From the NCBI GenBank assembly GCA_946631345.1, contig CAMPAA010000135.1:1-8440 (forward strand): a stretch of DNA of 8,440 nucleotides. The letters are read 5' to 3'. Of this stretch, positions 1 to 5,555 are shown one piece after another (the stretch's first letter is position 1; each line of letters begins with the position of its first letter). The notes beneath the pieces are model-generated. The model was not told where the DNA came from. It was given only the letters and a program-made list of their open reading frames with translations, and ran no database searches. Made by a program: the position numbers and the translations under genes. The DNA comes from an uncultured Verrucomicrobiota bacterium (lineage in GTDB: Bacteria > Verrucomicrobiota > Kiritimatiellia > RFP12 > UBA1067).

Positions 1-271
1 GCGCGCCCGTGCGGTCATCCTCCAGCGACACGATCATCACGTTGAACTTGTGCCCGGGGACCGCCTCGGCGGGATCGAGAAACTCATCAAGGTGGACGAT
101 GCCTTCGGACTTGTATCCGATGTCGGTGTAGATGTCGTCACCCTTGACCGCTGATATGGTCCCCTCCACGATGGAACCGTTCTTGAACGTGGAATCCATG
201 CCGCCACCGGCAAGGAGCTCCGCCATCGCTGCCGACTTCTGGCCGGCCTCGGCGGGTTTGCGAATTGCCAT
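1..271 (-). CDS. rpsA: 30S ribosomal protein S1, N-terminal part (runs off the left edge)
   Basis: Ninety complete codons are visible from an ATG at 269-271, and the frame stays open to the window edge. The protein begins MAIRKPAEAGQKSAAMAELL. From about residue 32 it enters an S1 RNA-binding fold (GSIVEGTISAV, then YTDIGYKSEGIVHLDEF at residues 48-64). The phrase KSEG followed by a short hydrophobic run and EF is typical of the first S1 repeat of ribosomal protein S1. The family binds mRNA on the small ribosomal subunit and helps load messages with weak Shine-Dalgarno sequences. Full-length S1 proteins carry four to six such repeats, so most of the gene lies outside. The ATG was chosen because the reading frame, the fold start and the upstream promoter all agree. 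No Shine-Dalgarno precedes it; the 29 bases before the start are AT-rich. A different multi-S1 protein is possible but less likely. Confidence 0.85.
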   Translation of the reverse strand, partial: MAIRKPAEAGQKSAAMAELLAGGGMDSTFKNGSIVEGTISAVKGDDIYTDIGYKSEGIVHLDEFLDPAEAVPGHKFNVMIVSLEDDRTGA

Positions 272-342
272 TGTTTTTGTACTTTTTTAGTTATTTGCGA
301 TCGCGGTTTTCTGCCGCGCTCTTCCCGTCTTTGGGCAAGAGA
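272..342 (-). promoter_or_regulatory. rpsA 5' leader with short hairpin and no Shine-Dalgarno
   Basis: This is the predicted untranslated leader of rpsA. It contains a perfect 5-bp inverted repeat (CGCGG at 302-306 and CCGCG at 314-318, 7-nt loop), then the 8-bp palindrome GCGATCGC (297-304), then an A-rich unstructured run directly before the start codon. No GGAGG-like sequence is present. S1 is known in other bacteria to regulate its own translation through its leader. Whether this hairpin takes part in such control is inference. Confidence 0.35.
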
Positions 343-348
343 CCGCAT

Positions 349-377
349 AAGATACCAAAAAACGCCGCCAGAATCAA
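349..377 (-). promoter_or_regulatory. sigma70-type promoter of rpsA
   Basis: On the minus strand TTGATT (372-377) is followed by a 17-bp spacer and TATCTT (349-354). The TGG directly before the -10 hexamer adds an extended -10 element. Both hexamers match the housekeeping consensus at four of six or better, with ideal spacing. Transcription should start near 342, giving a leader of about 70 nt before the rpsA ATG. This is sequence pattern only; no start site has been measured. Confidence 0.65.
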
Positions 378-427
378 GCGGATGCGACAACTTTTCATGA
401 GAAATCGACACGCAATCCGCCCAACCG

Positions 428-436
428 TGGTACAAT
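428..436 (+). promoter_or_regulatory. extended -10 promoter of the ubiE-like gene
   Basis: TGG followed by TACAAT (431-436) forms an extended -10 element differing from TATAAT at one base. A TTGACA-like TCGACA lies at 405-410, but the 20-bp spacer is too long for it to be a normal -35, so the extended -10 probably carries the promoter. Only nine bases separate the hexamer from the ATG at 446. The transcript should begin about 0-4 nt before the start codon. No Shine-Dalgarno is present. Confidence 0.5.
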
Positions 437-445
437 ACGCGGCAG

Positions 446-1114
446 ATGAAAAGGATATTCGCCAACATCGCCGCCAGGTACGACCGGATGAACCGCGTGA
501 TGTCGCTTGCGCTTGACCGCCGCTGGCGGCGGGCCGCGCTCGCCTCGGCCACATTGCCGCCGAAAGGCTCTGTGCTCGATCTCGCGTGCGGCACCGGGGA
601 TTTCACGGCCGAGATACTGCGCCAGTGCCCTGAAGCGGCGGTAGTCGGCGTAGACCTCACGCCAGAGATGCTGGACGTAGCCCGCGCCAAGCTTGACGGC
701 AGGGGCAACGTGCGACTGCAGGCAGGCGATGCGCAGGATCTCTCTGTGTTCCCCAACGCAAAATTCGGGATGGTCGTGTGCGCGTTCGGGTTTCGGAACT
801 TTCCGGACAAGGCCAAGGCGCTCGCCGAATGTAGCCGCGTGCTTGCGCCGGGCGGTGAACTCGTTGTGCTTGAGCTGTTCCGGCCTGCATCAAGGCTTGT
901 CGGGACGGCCGTACGCGCATGGCTCGCACTGATAGCGTTCCTGTTCGCGCGAGGCGCGAGTGCCGAATACGCCTATCTGCGGCGCTCCATGGCAGGCACG
1001 GTGAGCGTGGACGAGTTTGTCGTACTTGCCGAACAGGCTGGGTTCGCCATACTACACCGCCGCACTCTGCCGCCCGCCGCAACTGCGCTCGTCATGCAGC
1101 GGCGTTATTCGTAG
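446..1114 (+). CDS. ubiE: UbiE/MenG-like C-methyltransferase (demethylmenaquinone methyltransferase family)
   Basis: This 222-residue class I SAM-dependent methyltransferase most resembles UbiE/MenG, which methylates demethylmenaquinone (or the ubiquinone precursor) in the last steps of quinone synthesis. Visible features are the N-terminal family signature FANIAARYDRMN (5-16), the SAM-binding motif I LDLACGTGDF (44-53), the acidic residue D70 in GVDLTPEML, the family-typical FGFRN (114-118) and RVLAPGGELVVLE (131-143). The C-terminus retains YAYLRRSM and the AGF element. The start is fixed by the signature beginning at residue 5. Oddities: it is shorter than the usual 230-250 residues, lacks the His before the Trp in the N-terminal signature, and ends in PPAATALVMQRR in place of the usual Gly/His-containing tail. 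It is the only plus-strand gene, stands alone and has its own promoter. Methyltransferase identity is firm; the quinone substrate is an inference, since no other men or ubi gene is visible. Confidence 0.75.
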   Translation: MKRIFANIAARYDRMNRVMSLALDRRWRRAALASATLPPKGSVLDLACGTGDFTAEILRQCPEAAVVGVDLTPEMLDVARAKLDGRGNVRLQAGDAQDLSVFPNAKFGMVVCAFGFRNFPDKAKALAECSRVLAPGGELVVLELFRPASRLVGTAVRAWLALIAFLFARGASAEYAYLRRSMAGTVSVDEFVVLAEQAGFAILHRRTLPPAATALVMQRRYS

Positions 1115-2331
1115 CGCAGACATTCGATCGGGTTCAGCTTCGATGCGCGATACGCGGGGTAGAACCCGAAGAACAGTCCGACGAAAGAGGAGAAAAGGAA
1201 CGCCCCCAAGGCGCTCGTCCACTCGATCAGGATGGGCCAGTGCTGTATCTCGCCGATCAGCTTCGCTCCACCAACGCCCACCGTCACGCCAATCGCCCCG
1301 CCAACCGTGGAAAGCACTATCGCCTCAAGGATGAACTGGCCGAGGATGTTCGCAGGCGTCGCGCCGATGGCCATGCGCAGACCGATCTCCTTGATGCGCT
1401 CGGTCACGGATACGAGCATGATGTTCATGATGCCGATGCCGCCCACGAGCAGCGATATCGCCGCAACGGCTGTCAGCAGGATCGTCATCAGGCTCGACAC
1501 GGATCCAATCGTGTTCATGATTTCCGTGGTGTCGCGCGTCTCGAAGTCGTCATCCTGATAGTCGGCAAGGCGGTGGCGCTGGCGGAGAAGCGCAGTGATC
1601 TCACGCTTCGCCTCGTCCAGATCGTCCATGGAGTACAGCGAAAGGTTCATCATGTTTATCGACTTGAATGTTGAGCGCAGCAGCACGCGGCCCACCGTGG
1701 TGTACGGAGCCATCACCGTGTCGTCCTGGTCCTGCCCCCAGCCGTTCGCACCCTTCGATTCGAGCACGCCCACGACCTTGAACGGCATGCCCTTGAGCCT
1801 GATGGTCTTGCCGAGAGGGTCGTCTTCTCCGAAAAGGTTCGCCTTCACGGTGGTTCCGATTACGCATACGCGCTGGTACGCGCGCTCTTCCTCTTCGCTG
1901 AAGAAGCGACCTTCTCCTACACCCCAGTTGCGGATGTCGGGCATATCGGTCGATACGCCGCTCACGCGGCTCTGCCAGTTTTTGCCCTGATATATCATCT
2001 GGCATGTGACGTTGACCGTGGGCGAAACGTGCGACACGAGATGCGACAGTTCCCGCTTGATCGCCTTCGCGTCATCGGCGGTCATCGTCTGGCCCTGGCC
2101 CATGCCGGACGACACCGCATCCCGGCGACCGCGCTCAGGGAACACCATCACCAGGTTGTTACCCATCGACGATATCTCCTGCACCATCATCGTCGATGCG
2201 CCCTTTCCGATCGCAAGCACCGCGATGACTGCGGCTATGCCGACAATGATCCCCAGGCACGTGAGCAGCGAACGCGTCTTGTTGCGCGCGATGGCAAGCA
2301 GTGCCACCTTGAATATCATTGCCAGGTTCAT
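1105..2331 (-). CDS. MacB/FtsX-type ABC transporter permease
   Basis: This 408-residue inner-membrane permease belongs to the MacB (type VII, mechanotransmission) ABC class. The order is typical: a first membrane helix at about 22-42 (preceded by ARNKTRSLLTCLGI), a periplasmic MacB_PCD domain at about 45-270, then three helices at about 280-305, 332-358 and 374-395. The cytoplasmic coupling motif VTERIKEIGLRMAIGA spans 309-324, and the C-terminus GFYPAYRASKLNPIECLRYE is diagnostic. Known members move substrates within or out of the periplasm (macrolides, peptides, lipoproteins) rather than pumping across the inner membrane themselves. Its ATG overlaps the TGA of the ATPase gene by 4 bp, so the two subunits are made together as a split system, unlike MacB proper with its fused ATPase. 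No HlyD/MacA-like fusion protein is visible nearby. Its 3' end overlaps the ubiE-like gene tail to tail. Substrate unknown. Confidence 0.9.
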   Translation of the reverse strand: MNLAMIFKVALLAIARNKTRSLLTCLGIIVGIAAVIAVLAIGKGASTMMVQEISSMGNNLVMVFPERGRRDAVSSGMGQGQTMTADDAKAIKRELSHLVSHVSPTVNVTCQMIYQGKNWQSRVSGVSTDMPDIRNWGVGEGRFFSEEEERAYQRVCVIGTTVKANLFGEDDPLGKTIRLKGMPFKVVGVLESKGANGWGQDQDDTVMAPYTTVGRVLLRSTFKSINMMNLSLYSMDDLDEAKREITALLRQRHRLADYQDDDFETRDTTEIMNTIGSVSSLMTILLTAVAAISLLVGGIGIMNIMLVSVTERIKEIGLRMAIGATPANILGQFILEAIVLSTVGGAIGVTVGVGGAKLIGEIQHWPILIEWTSALGAFLFSSFVGLFFGFYPAYRASKLNPIECLRYE

Positions 2332-3017
2332 GAGCGGTGATCGTCCTTGATGAGATGCCCGTCGCGCATCACAAGATGGCGCTTAGCGTATGCGGCGATG
2401 TCGTCCTCGTGAGTGACCATGACGATGGTTATGCCCTCACGCGAAAGCTCAGTGAAGAGATTCATTATCTCGACTGACGATTTCGTGTCGAGGTTGCCCG
2501 TCGGTTCGTCGGCGAAAAGGACTGGAGGCTCGTTCATCAGTGCGCGGGCAATCGCCACGCGCTGCTGCTGACCGCCCGACAGCTCGGCCGGAGTGTGCGT
2601 GCCGCGACCTCCGAGCCCCACGCGCTTCAGCAGTTCAAGGGCGCGCCTGCGCCGCTGCGCGTGGGACAGCCGCCCCAGATATATGTCGGGCAGCTCCACG
2701 TTCTCAATTGCGCTGGTGCGCGGCAGGAGGTTGAAGTTCTGGAACACGAATCCGAGCTTCTGGTTCCTGATCACGGCCAGTTCGCGCCTGCTGCGGCGCG
2801 CCACCTCGATGCCGTCCAGAAGGTAGCTGCCGGAGGTCGGCACGTCAAGGCACCCGAGAATGTTCAGCATCGTAGACTTGCCTGAGCCCGACGCCCCCAT
2901 GATTGCCACAAACTCACCGTTGTCGATTGTCAGGGATACGCCGTCGAGCGCCGCCACGGGCTCCTCGCCAGCAGAGTATATCTTCTTCAGGTCGCGAATC
3001 TCAATCAGGTGGCTCAT
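2328..3017 (-). CDS. ABC transporter ATP-binding protein, MacB/LolD type
   Basis: This is a complete 229-residue cytoplasmic ATPase subunit. It has the Walker A motif GASGSGKST (41-49), the Q-loop glutamine Q93 in FQNFNLLPR, the signature LSGGQ (146-150), Walker B VLFADE (166-171, D170 and catalytic E171) and the H-loop His203 in VTHE. The FQNFNLLP and DEPTGNLDT phrases are characteristic of the LolD/MacB/FtsE subgroup that pairs with FtsX-fold permeases. Length is normal for the family. Its start codon overlaps the stop of the oxidoreductase gene (ATGA, 3014-3017), and its stop overlaps the permease start (ATGA, 2328-2331). No Shine-Dalgarno precedes the start, which suggests translation by coupling. 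All catalytic motifs are intact, so it should be an active ATPase serving the adjacent permease. Substrate cannot be told from the sequence. Confidence 0.93.
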   Translation of the reverse strand: MSHLIEIRDLKKIYSAGEEPVAALDGVSLTIDNGEFVAIMGASGSGKSTMLNILGCLDVPTSGSYLLDGIEVARRSRRELAVIRNQKLGFVFQNFNLLPRTSAIENVELPDIYLGRLSHAQRRRRALELLKRVGLGGRGTHTPAELSGGQQQRVAIARALMNEPPVLFADEPTGNLDTKSSVEIMNLFTELSREGITIVMVTHEDDIAAYAKRHLVMRDGHLIKDDHRS

Positions 3018-4066
3018 GTGGATGCGGCCATTCTGTGTCCGGATTTGCCGAGCCTCACGCTGCGGCCGGTTTTCGCGCTTCGGCGCTCCGCGTCAACGAT
3101 GGCGACGGAATCGCGCGCGCTTTGCGCCAGCACCGGTTCGGCATTGGCGTCGCCCGCTATCCATGCGGCGAACATGCCGATCTCCGTCTCGTACCCTGAA
3201 GCCTTCGGCAGCTTTGGCGAAAACGGCTTGCCCTTCTCGGGATAGACGACCAGAGGCGAAGGAGCATGGGAGTTGGCTACAACGACCGCCTTCTCGCAAA
3301 CCACGCGAAAACCCGATTCCCACACGAAGCTCGGCGACATCGCCCAGCTCGAGGACGATGTGACCACCTTGTCAGGATATCCGTATGTCGTAGATATGAA
3401 GTCAGTCCATCCGTCCATGTGCTGATGCGCAGTGGAAGTCACTGACTTCGGCATGCCAAACAGATAGTGGATCTCGTCCGTGTCGTGGAGATGCATGTCC
3501 AGAGCAACGCCACCCGACTGCGTCTCGTCCAGAAACCAGCTCCTTCCGCCGCGATTCCATGCCGGCGCCGGCGCGAACCGAGTGAAATCAGCCGCAATCA
3601 CCTTGCCGTACCGTCCTGATGAGATGTACTCCCTTAGAACGCGGTATTCGGGCCAGTAGCGCACGCACTGGGCGATCATGAGCCGCCCGTTGGACTTCCG
3701 CTCCGCCGCCAGCATCCGATCGCAGGTCTTGGCATCGACCGCCATTGGCTTTTCGCAGAGCACGTTTATGCCGCGCTCCAGCGCCTTTATCGCCATTGGA
3801 GCATGCAACGGAGTGGGCAGCGTGATATCTGCCACATCGAGACGCTCCTCTGCCAGCATCCGGTCGAAGTCGGCGTACACGCGAACATTGGGCGGCAAGG
3901 CGGAGTTGTCCGCGACATCAAGATTTCCCCTGGCCTTTGCCGTTATCTGCGCAAGGTTAGAGTCGCACACGCACGTGACGCGCGCATCCCGCCGCTTCTT
4001 CCACACGCCATAGTGCGTGCGGCCCATGAAGCCAAAACCGACAATCCCTACACTTAGTCTTTTCAT
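3014..4066 (-). CDS. Gfo/Idh/MocA family NAD(P)-dependent oxidoreductase
   Basis: This is a 350-residue cytoplasmic enzyme. The N-terminal Rossmann fold starts at once (VGIVGFGFMGRTH, residues 6-18, dinucleotide-binding GFGFMG). Residues 104-109 hold the family motif CEKPMA, with K106 the usual catalytic lysine. A second conserved stretch, SGGVALDMHLHDTDEIHYLFG (about 184-204), supplies D190, H194 and D197 near the substrate site, before the beta-sheet C-terminal domain. The family oxidises or reduces sugars, inositols and related polyols, or removes sugars by redox chemistry, and is expanded in PVC bacteria. The exact substrate cannot be assigned. The gene lies 44 bp after the M20 peptidase gene on the same strand and overlaps the ABC ATPase gene by ATGA, an unusual partner for a sugar dehydrogenase. 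A weak GGGGA before the ATG may act as ribosome binding site. No signal peptide is seen, unlike the Tat-exported members of the family. Confidence 0.9.
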   Translation of the reverse strand: MKRLSVGIVGFGFMGRTHYGVWKKRRDARVTCVCDSNLAQITAKARGNLDVADNSALPPNVRVYADFDRMLAEERLDVADITLPTPLHAPMAIKALERGINVLCEKPMAVDAKTCDRMLAAERKSNGRLMIAQCVRYWPEYRVLREYISSGRYGKVIAADFTRFAPAPAWNRGGRSWFLDETQSGGVALDMHLHDTDEIHYLFGMPKSVTSTAHQHMDGWTDFISTTYGYPDKVVTSSSSWAMSPSFVWESGFRVVCEKAVVVANSHAPSPLVVYPEKGKPFSPKLPKASGYETEIGMFAAWIAGDANAEPVLAQSARDSVAIVDAERRSAKTGRSVRLGKSGHRMAAST

Positions 4067-4084
4067 GAATCGTTCCCCATCTTC

Positions 4085-4099
4085 GCTTCAGTGTGAAGC
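4085..4099. repeat. short perfect inverted repeat in the M20-to-oxidoreductase gap
   Basis: GCTTCA, a 3-base spacer GTG and TGAAGC form a perfect 6-bp inverted repeat in the 44-bp gap between the two genes. As RNA it could be a small triloop hairpin. No T-run follows on the minus strand, so it is not a standard terminator. It might adjust mRNA stability or expression between the genes, or be chance. Confidence 0.3.
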
Positions 4100-4110
4100 C
4101 CCGTCATCTG

Positions 4111-5346
4111 CTACTTGCCGATCTGCGAGTTCAGGTACGAGGTGAACATCTGGGTGTATTCGATTAGGCTTCGCAGCGAAACGCGTTCGTCGTTCGCGTG
4201 CGCGCCATGGCCGTTGGCCCCGAAGATTACTGTCGGCAGATTGAGGTGGACGTAACGCGTGGCATCGGTCGCGCAGGACATCTTCGAATAGTGGATGTTG
4301 CGGTCCGGCCATTTGCGGCACATCTCACCGAAGAGCGCCTTGATGAACGGATTCTTCGGATCGGAAATCACCGGCGGCCGCCACGTCTTGGGCAGGATCA
4401 GCTCCAGGCCTGTCAGCTCCTCGATGAAGCGCTTCATCTTCTGGGGGCCATCTGGATCGATGAACCTGTAGGACAACATCATCTCTGCCGTATCAGGAAT
4501 GATGTTTACGGCCTCGGAACCCGATATGCGTGTGGCCGTGAGATAGTCGCGCCAGTGATCCTCAGTCGCGGACGGCTTCGGGAAAGCCGCCAGTATCTTG
4601 GCGTAGCCCTCTGTCAGTTTCGGTATGGGATTGTCCGACACCCAGGGTATCGACGAATGCCCGCCCTTGCCGCGAGCCACCAGACGCAGATGGGCGTGCC
4701 CCTTCTCAGCGATCGTAAGAGAATCCATGTGCTCGCCGTTGGTGTCACCGACAATTAGAAACCTCTGCGGGGTGAAGCCGTGCCGCAAGAGCACGGTGGG
4801 TGTATCCAGCCCGGGCGAACGGCCTTCCTCGTCAGTCGCGAACACGGCGCCCACCGATCCCCTGCCCGCGAGATTTGCCAGCGTCTGCGCGATGACGGCG
4901 ACATTGCCCTTCGTATCGCACGCGCCGCGCCCGTAAAGGAGGTCGCCCTTGATCACCGGTGAAAACTGCCCCTCCACGAGTGGCGGCACTACGTCCAGAT
5001 GAGTGACGAACACGATGTCGTGGTTGGAGCCTGGCGTAGTGGATGCGTACAGCACGGTGCGCCCCACTTCATTGGAGCGGACAGCCGTGCATACGCCATG
5101 CCGATCAAACCAATCCTTCATGTATGCTACGGCCCGGTTGTTCTCCTCTACGCTGGCCGTGACAGACGGAATCCGCATCAGTCCTAACAGCATGTCAAGG
5201 TCGAACCCCTCCTTCTCCGCGCTCGCCACGGCGGCGGAGAGCGGATTGCCCCCAGCATAAGTGCCATTTGCCGCAGAGGCCATGCCGCCGAAAACCATGG
5301 CGGCTCCAACCACCAGCGAAACAACCAATCTGTCTTTCGTTTTCAT
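4111..5346 (-). CDS. exported M20 family metallopeptidase (ArgE/DapE/ACY1/CPG2-like)
   Basis: This is a 411-residue di-zinc hydrolase with a signal peptide: positive MKTKDR, hydrophobic core and an ASA cleavage site near residue 25, so it acts in the periplasm or outside. The M20 metal site is complete: H116 and D118 in THLDVV, bridging D144 in GRGACDTKG, general base E173 and metal ligand E174 in ATDEEG, D201 in GDTNGEH and H383 in GAHANDE. The lid/dimerisation domain covers about 216-320, with the NIIPD motif (281-285) and R294. M20 enzymes of this type cleave amide bonds in dipeptides or N-acylated amino acids. Most DapE and ArgE are cytoplasmic, so export argues for a peptide-scavenging carboxypeptidase or dipeptidase role rather than lysine or arginine synthesis. 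It is probably the first gene of a unit with the oxidoreductase and ABC genes. Its promoter abuts the ATG and no Shine-Dalgarno is visible. The exact substrate is not determinable. Confidence 0.88.
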   Translation of the reverse strand: MKTKDRLVVSLVVGAAMVFGGMASAANGTYAGGNPLSAAVASAEKEGFDLDMLLGLMRIPSVTASVEENNRAVAYMKDWFDRHGVCTAVRSNEVGRTVLYASTTPGSNHDIVFVTHLDVVPPLVEGQFSPVIKGDLLYGRGACDTKGNVAVIAQTLANLAGRGSVGAVFATDEEGRSPGLDTPTVLLRHGFTPQRFLIVGDTNGEHMDSLTIAEKGHAHLRLVARGKGGHSSIPWVSDNPIPKLTEGYAKILAAFPKPSATEDHWRDYLTATRISGSEAVNIIPDTAEMMLSYRFIDPDGPQKMKRFIEELTGLELILPKTWRPPVISDPKNPFIKALFGEMCRKWPDRNIHYSKMSCATDATRYVHLNLPTVIFGANGHGAHANDERVSLRSLIEYTQMFTSYLNSQIGK

Positions 5347-5352
5347 GCGCAG

Positions 5353-5361
5353 ATTATACCA
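5353..5361 (-). promoter_or_regulatory. consensus extended -10 promoter of the M20 peptidase gene
   Basis: On the minus strand TGG followed by a perfect TATAAT (5353-5358) ends six bases before the ATG at 5346. A start seven bases after the hexamer would fall on the A of the start codon, giving a leaderless mRNA. I found no convincing -35 at 16-18 bp spacing; the extended -10 would compensate. It lies downstream of the tRNA terminator, so it starts a fresh transcription unit. Confidence 0.6.
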
Positions 5362-5411
5362 TATTCCGCGTCTCGAATGGACGCAATGTGCTTTCGTTGC
5401 GCAGAAAACAG

Positions 5412-5437
5412 GAAAGCCCCGCTGTCACGGGGCTTTC
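5412..5437 (-). terminator. rho-independent terminator after tRNA-Arg
   Basis: A perfect 10-bp stem, GAAAGCCCCG and CGGGGCTTTC, closes a 6-nt loop (TGACAG). On the minus strand it is followed by CTGTTTTCT, a short broken U-run. It begins 17 bp after the tRNA 3' end, as expected for a terminator ending the tRNA transcript. The plus strand lacks a T-run, so the direction is minus. Confidence 0.85.
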
Positions 5438-5454
5438 TCGTATCATCGATCAAA

Positions 5455-5531
5455 TGGTGCGACTGACTGGGATCGAACCAGCAACCTTCGGCTTCGGAGG
5501 CCAACGCTCTATCCAATTGAGCTACAGTCGC
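5455..5531 (-). tRNA. tRNA-Arg, anticodon CCG
   Basis: This 77-nt tRNA gene has the CCA end encoded (5455-5457). The acceptor stem GCGACTG pairs perfectly with CAGTCGC. The D arm (GCTC/GAGC with GG in the loop), the anticodon stem TTGGC/GCCGA and the T arm (GCTGG-TTCGATC-CCAGT, one G-U pair) all fold. The anticodon loop reads CTCCGAA, placing CCG at positions 34-36 after U33. It decodes CGG arginine codons. It starts 24 bp after the stop of the repeat-protein gene with no recognisable promoter between, and a terminator follows, so it is probably cut out of a longer transcript. Confidence 0.96.
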
Positions 5532-5555
5532 ATGGCCCTTGAGCCGACATCAAAC

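Noticed and set aside
37..816. A 259-codon minus-strand frame spanning rpsA, the intergenic region and part of the ubiE-like gene
   Set aside because: It crosses two well-supported genes and both promoters. Its translation is Ser/Arg/Pro-rich and has no recognisable domain.
919..1674. A 251-codon plus-strand frame across the ubiE-like gene end and the permease gene
   Set aside because: It reads an alternate frame of one real gene and the antisense of another; the product is rich in Arg and His with no motif.
1105..3017. Complete MacAB-type tripartite efflux system
   Set aside because: ATPase and permease are separate proteins, and no HlyD/MacA fusion protein or TolC-like gene is visible, so drug efflux cannot be claimed.
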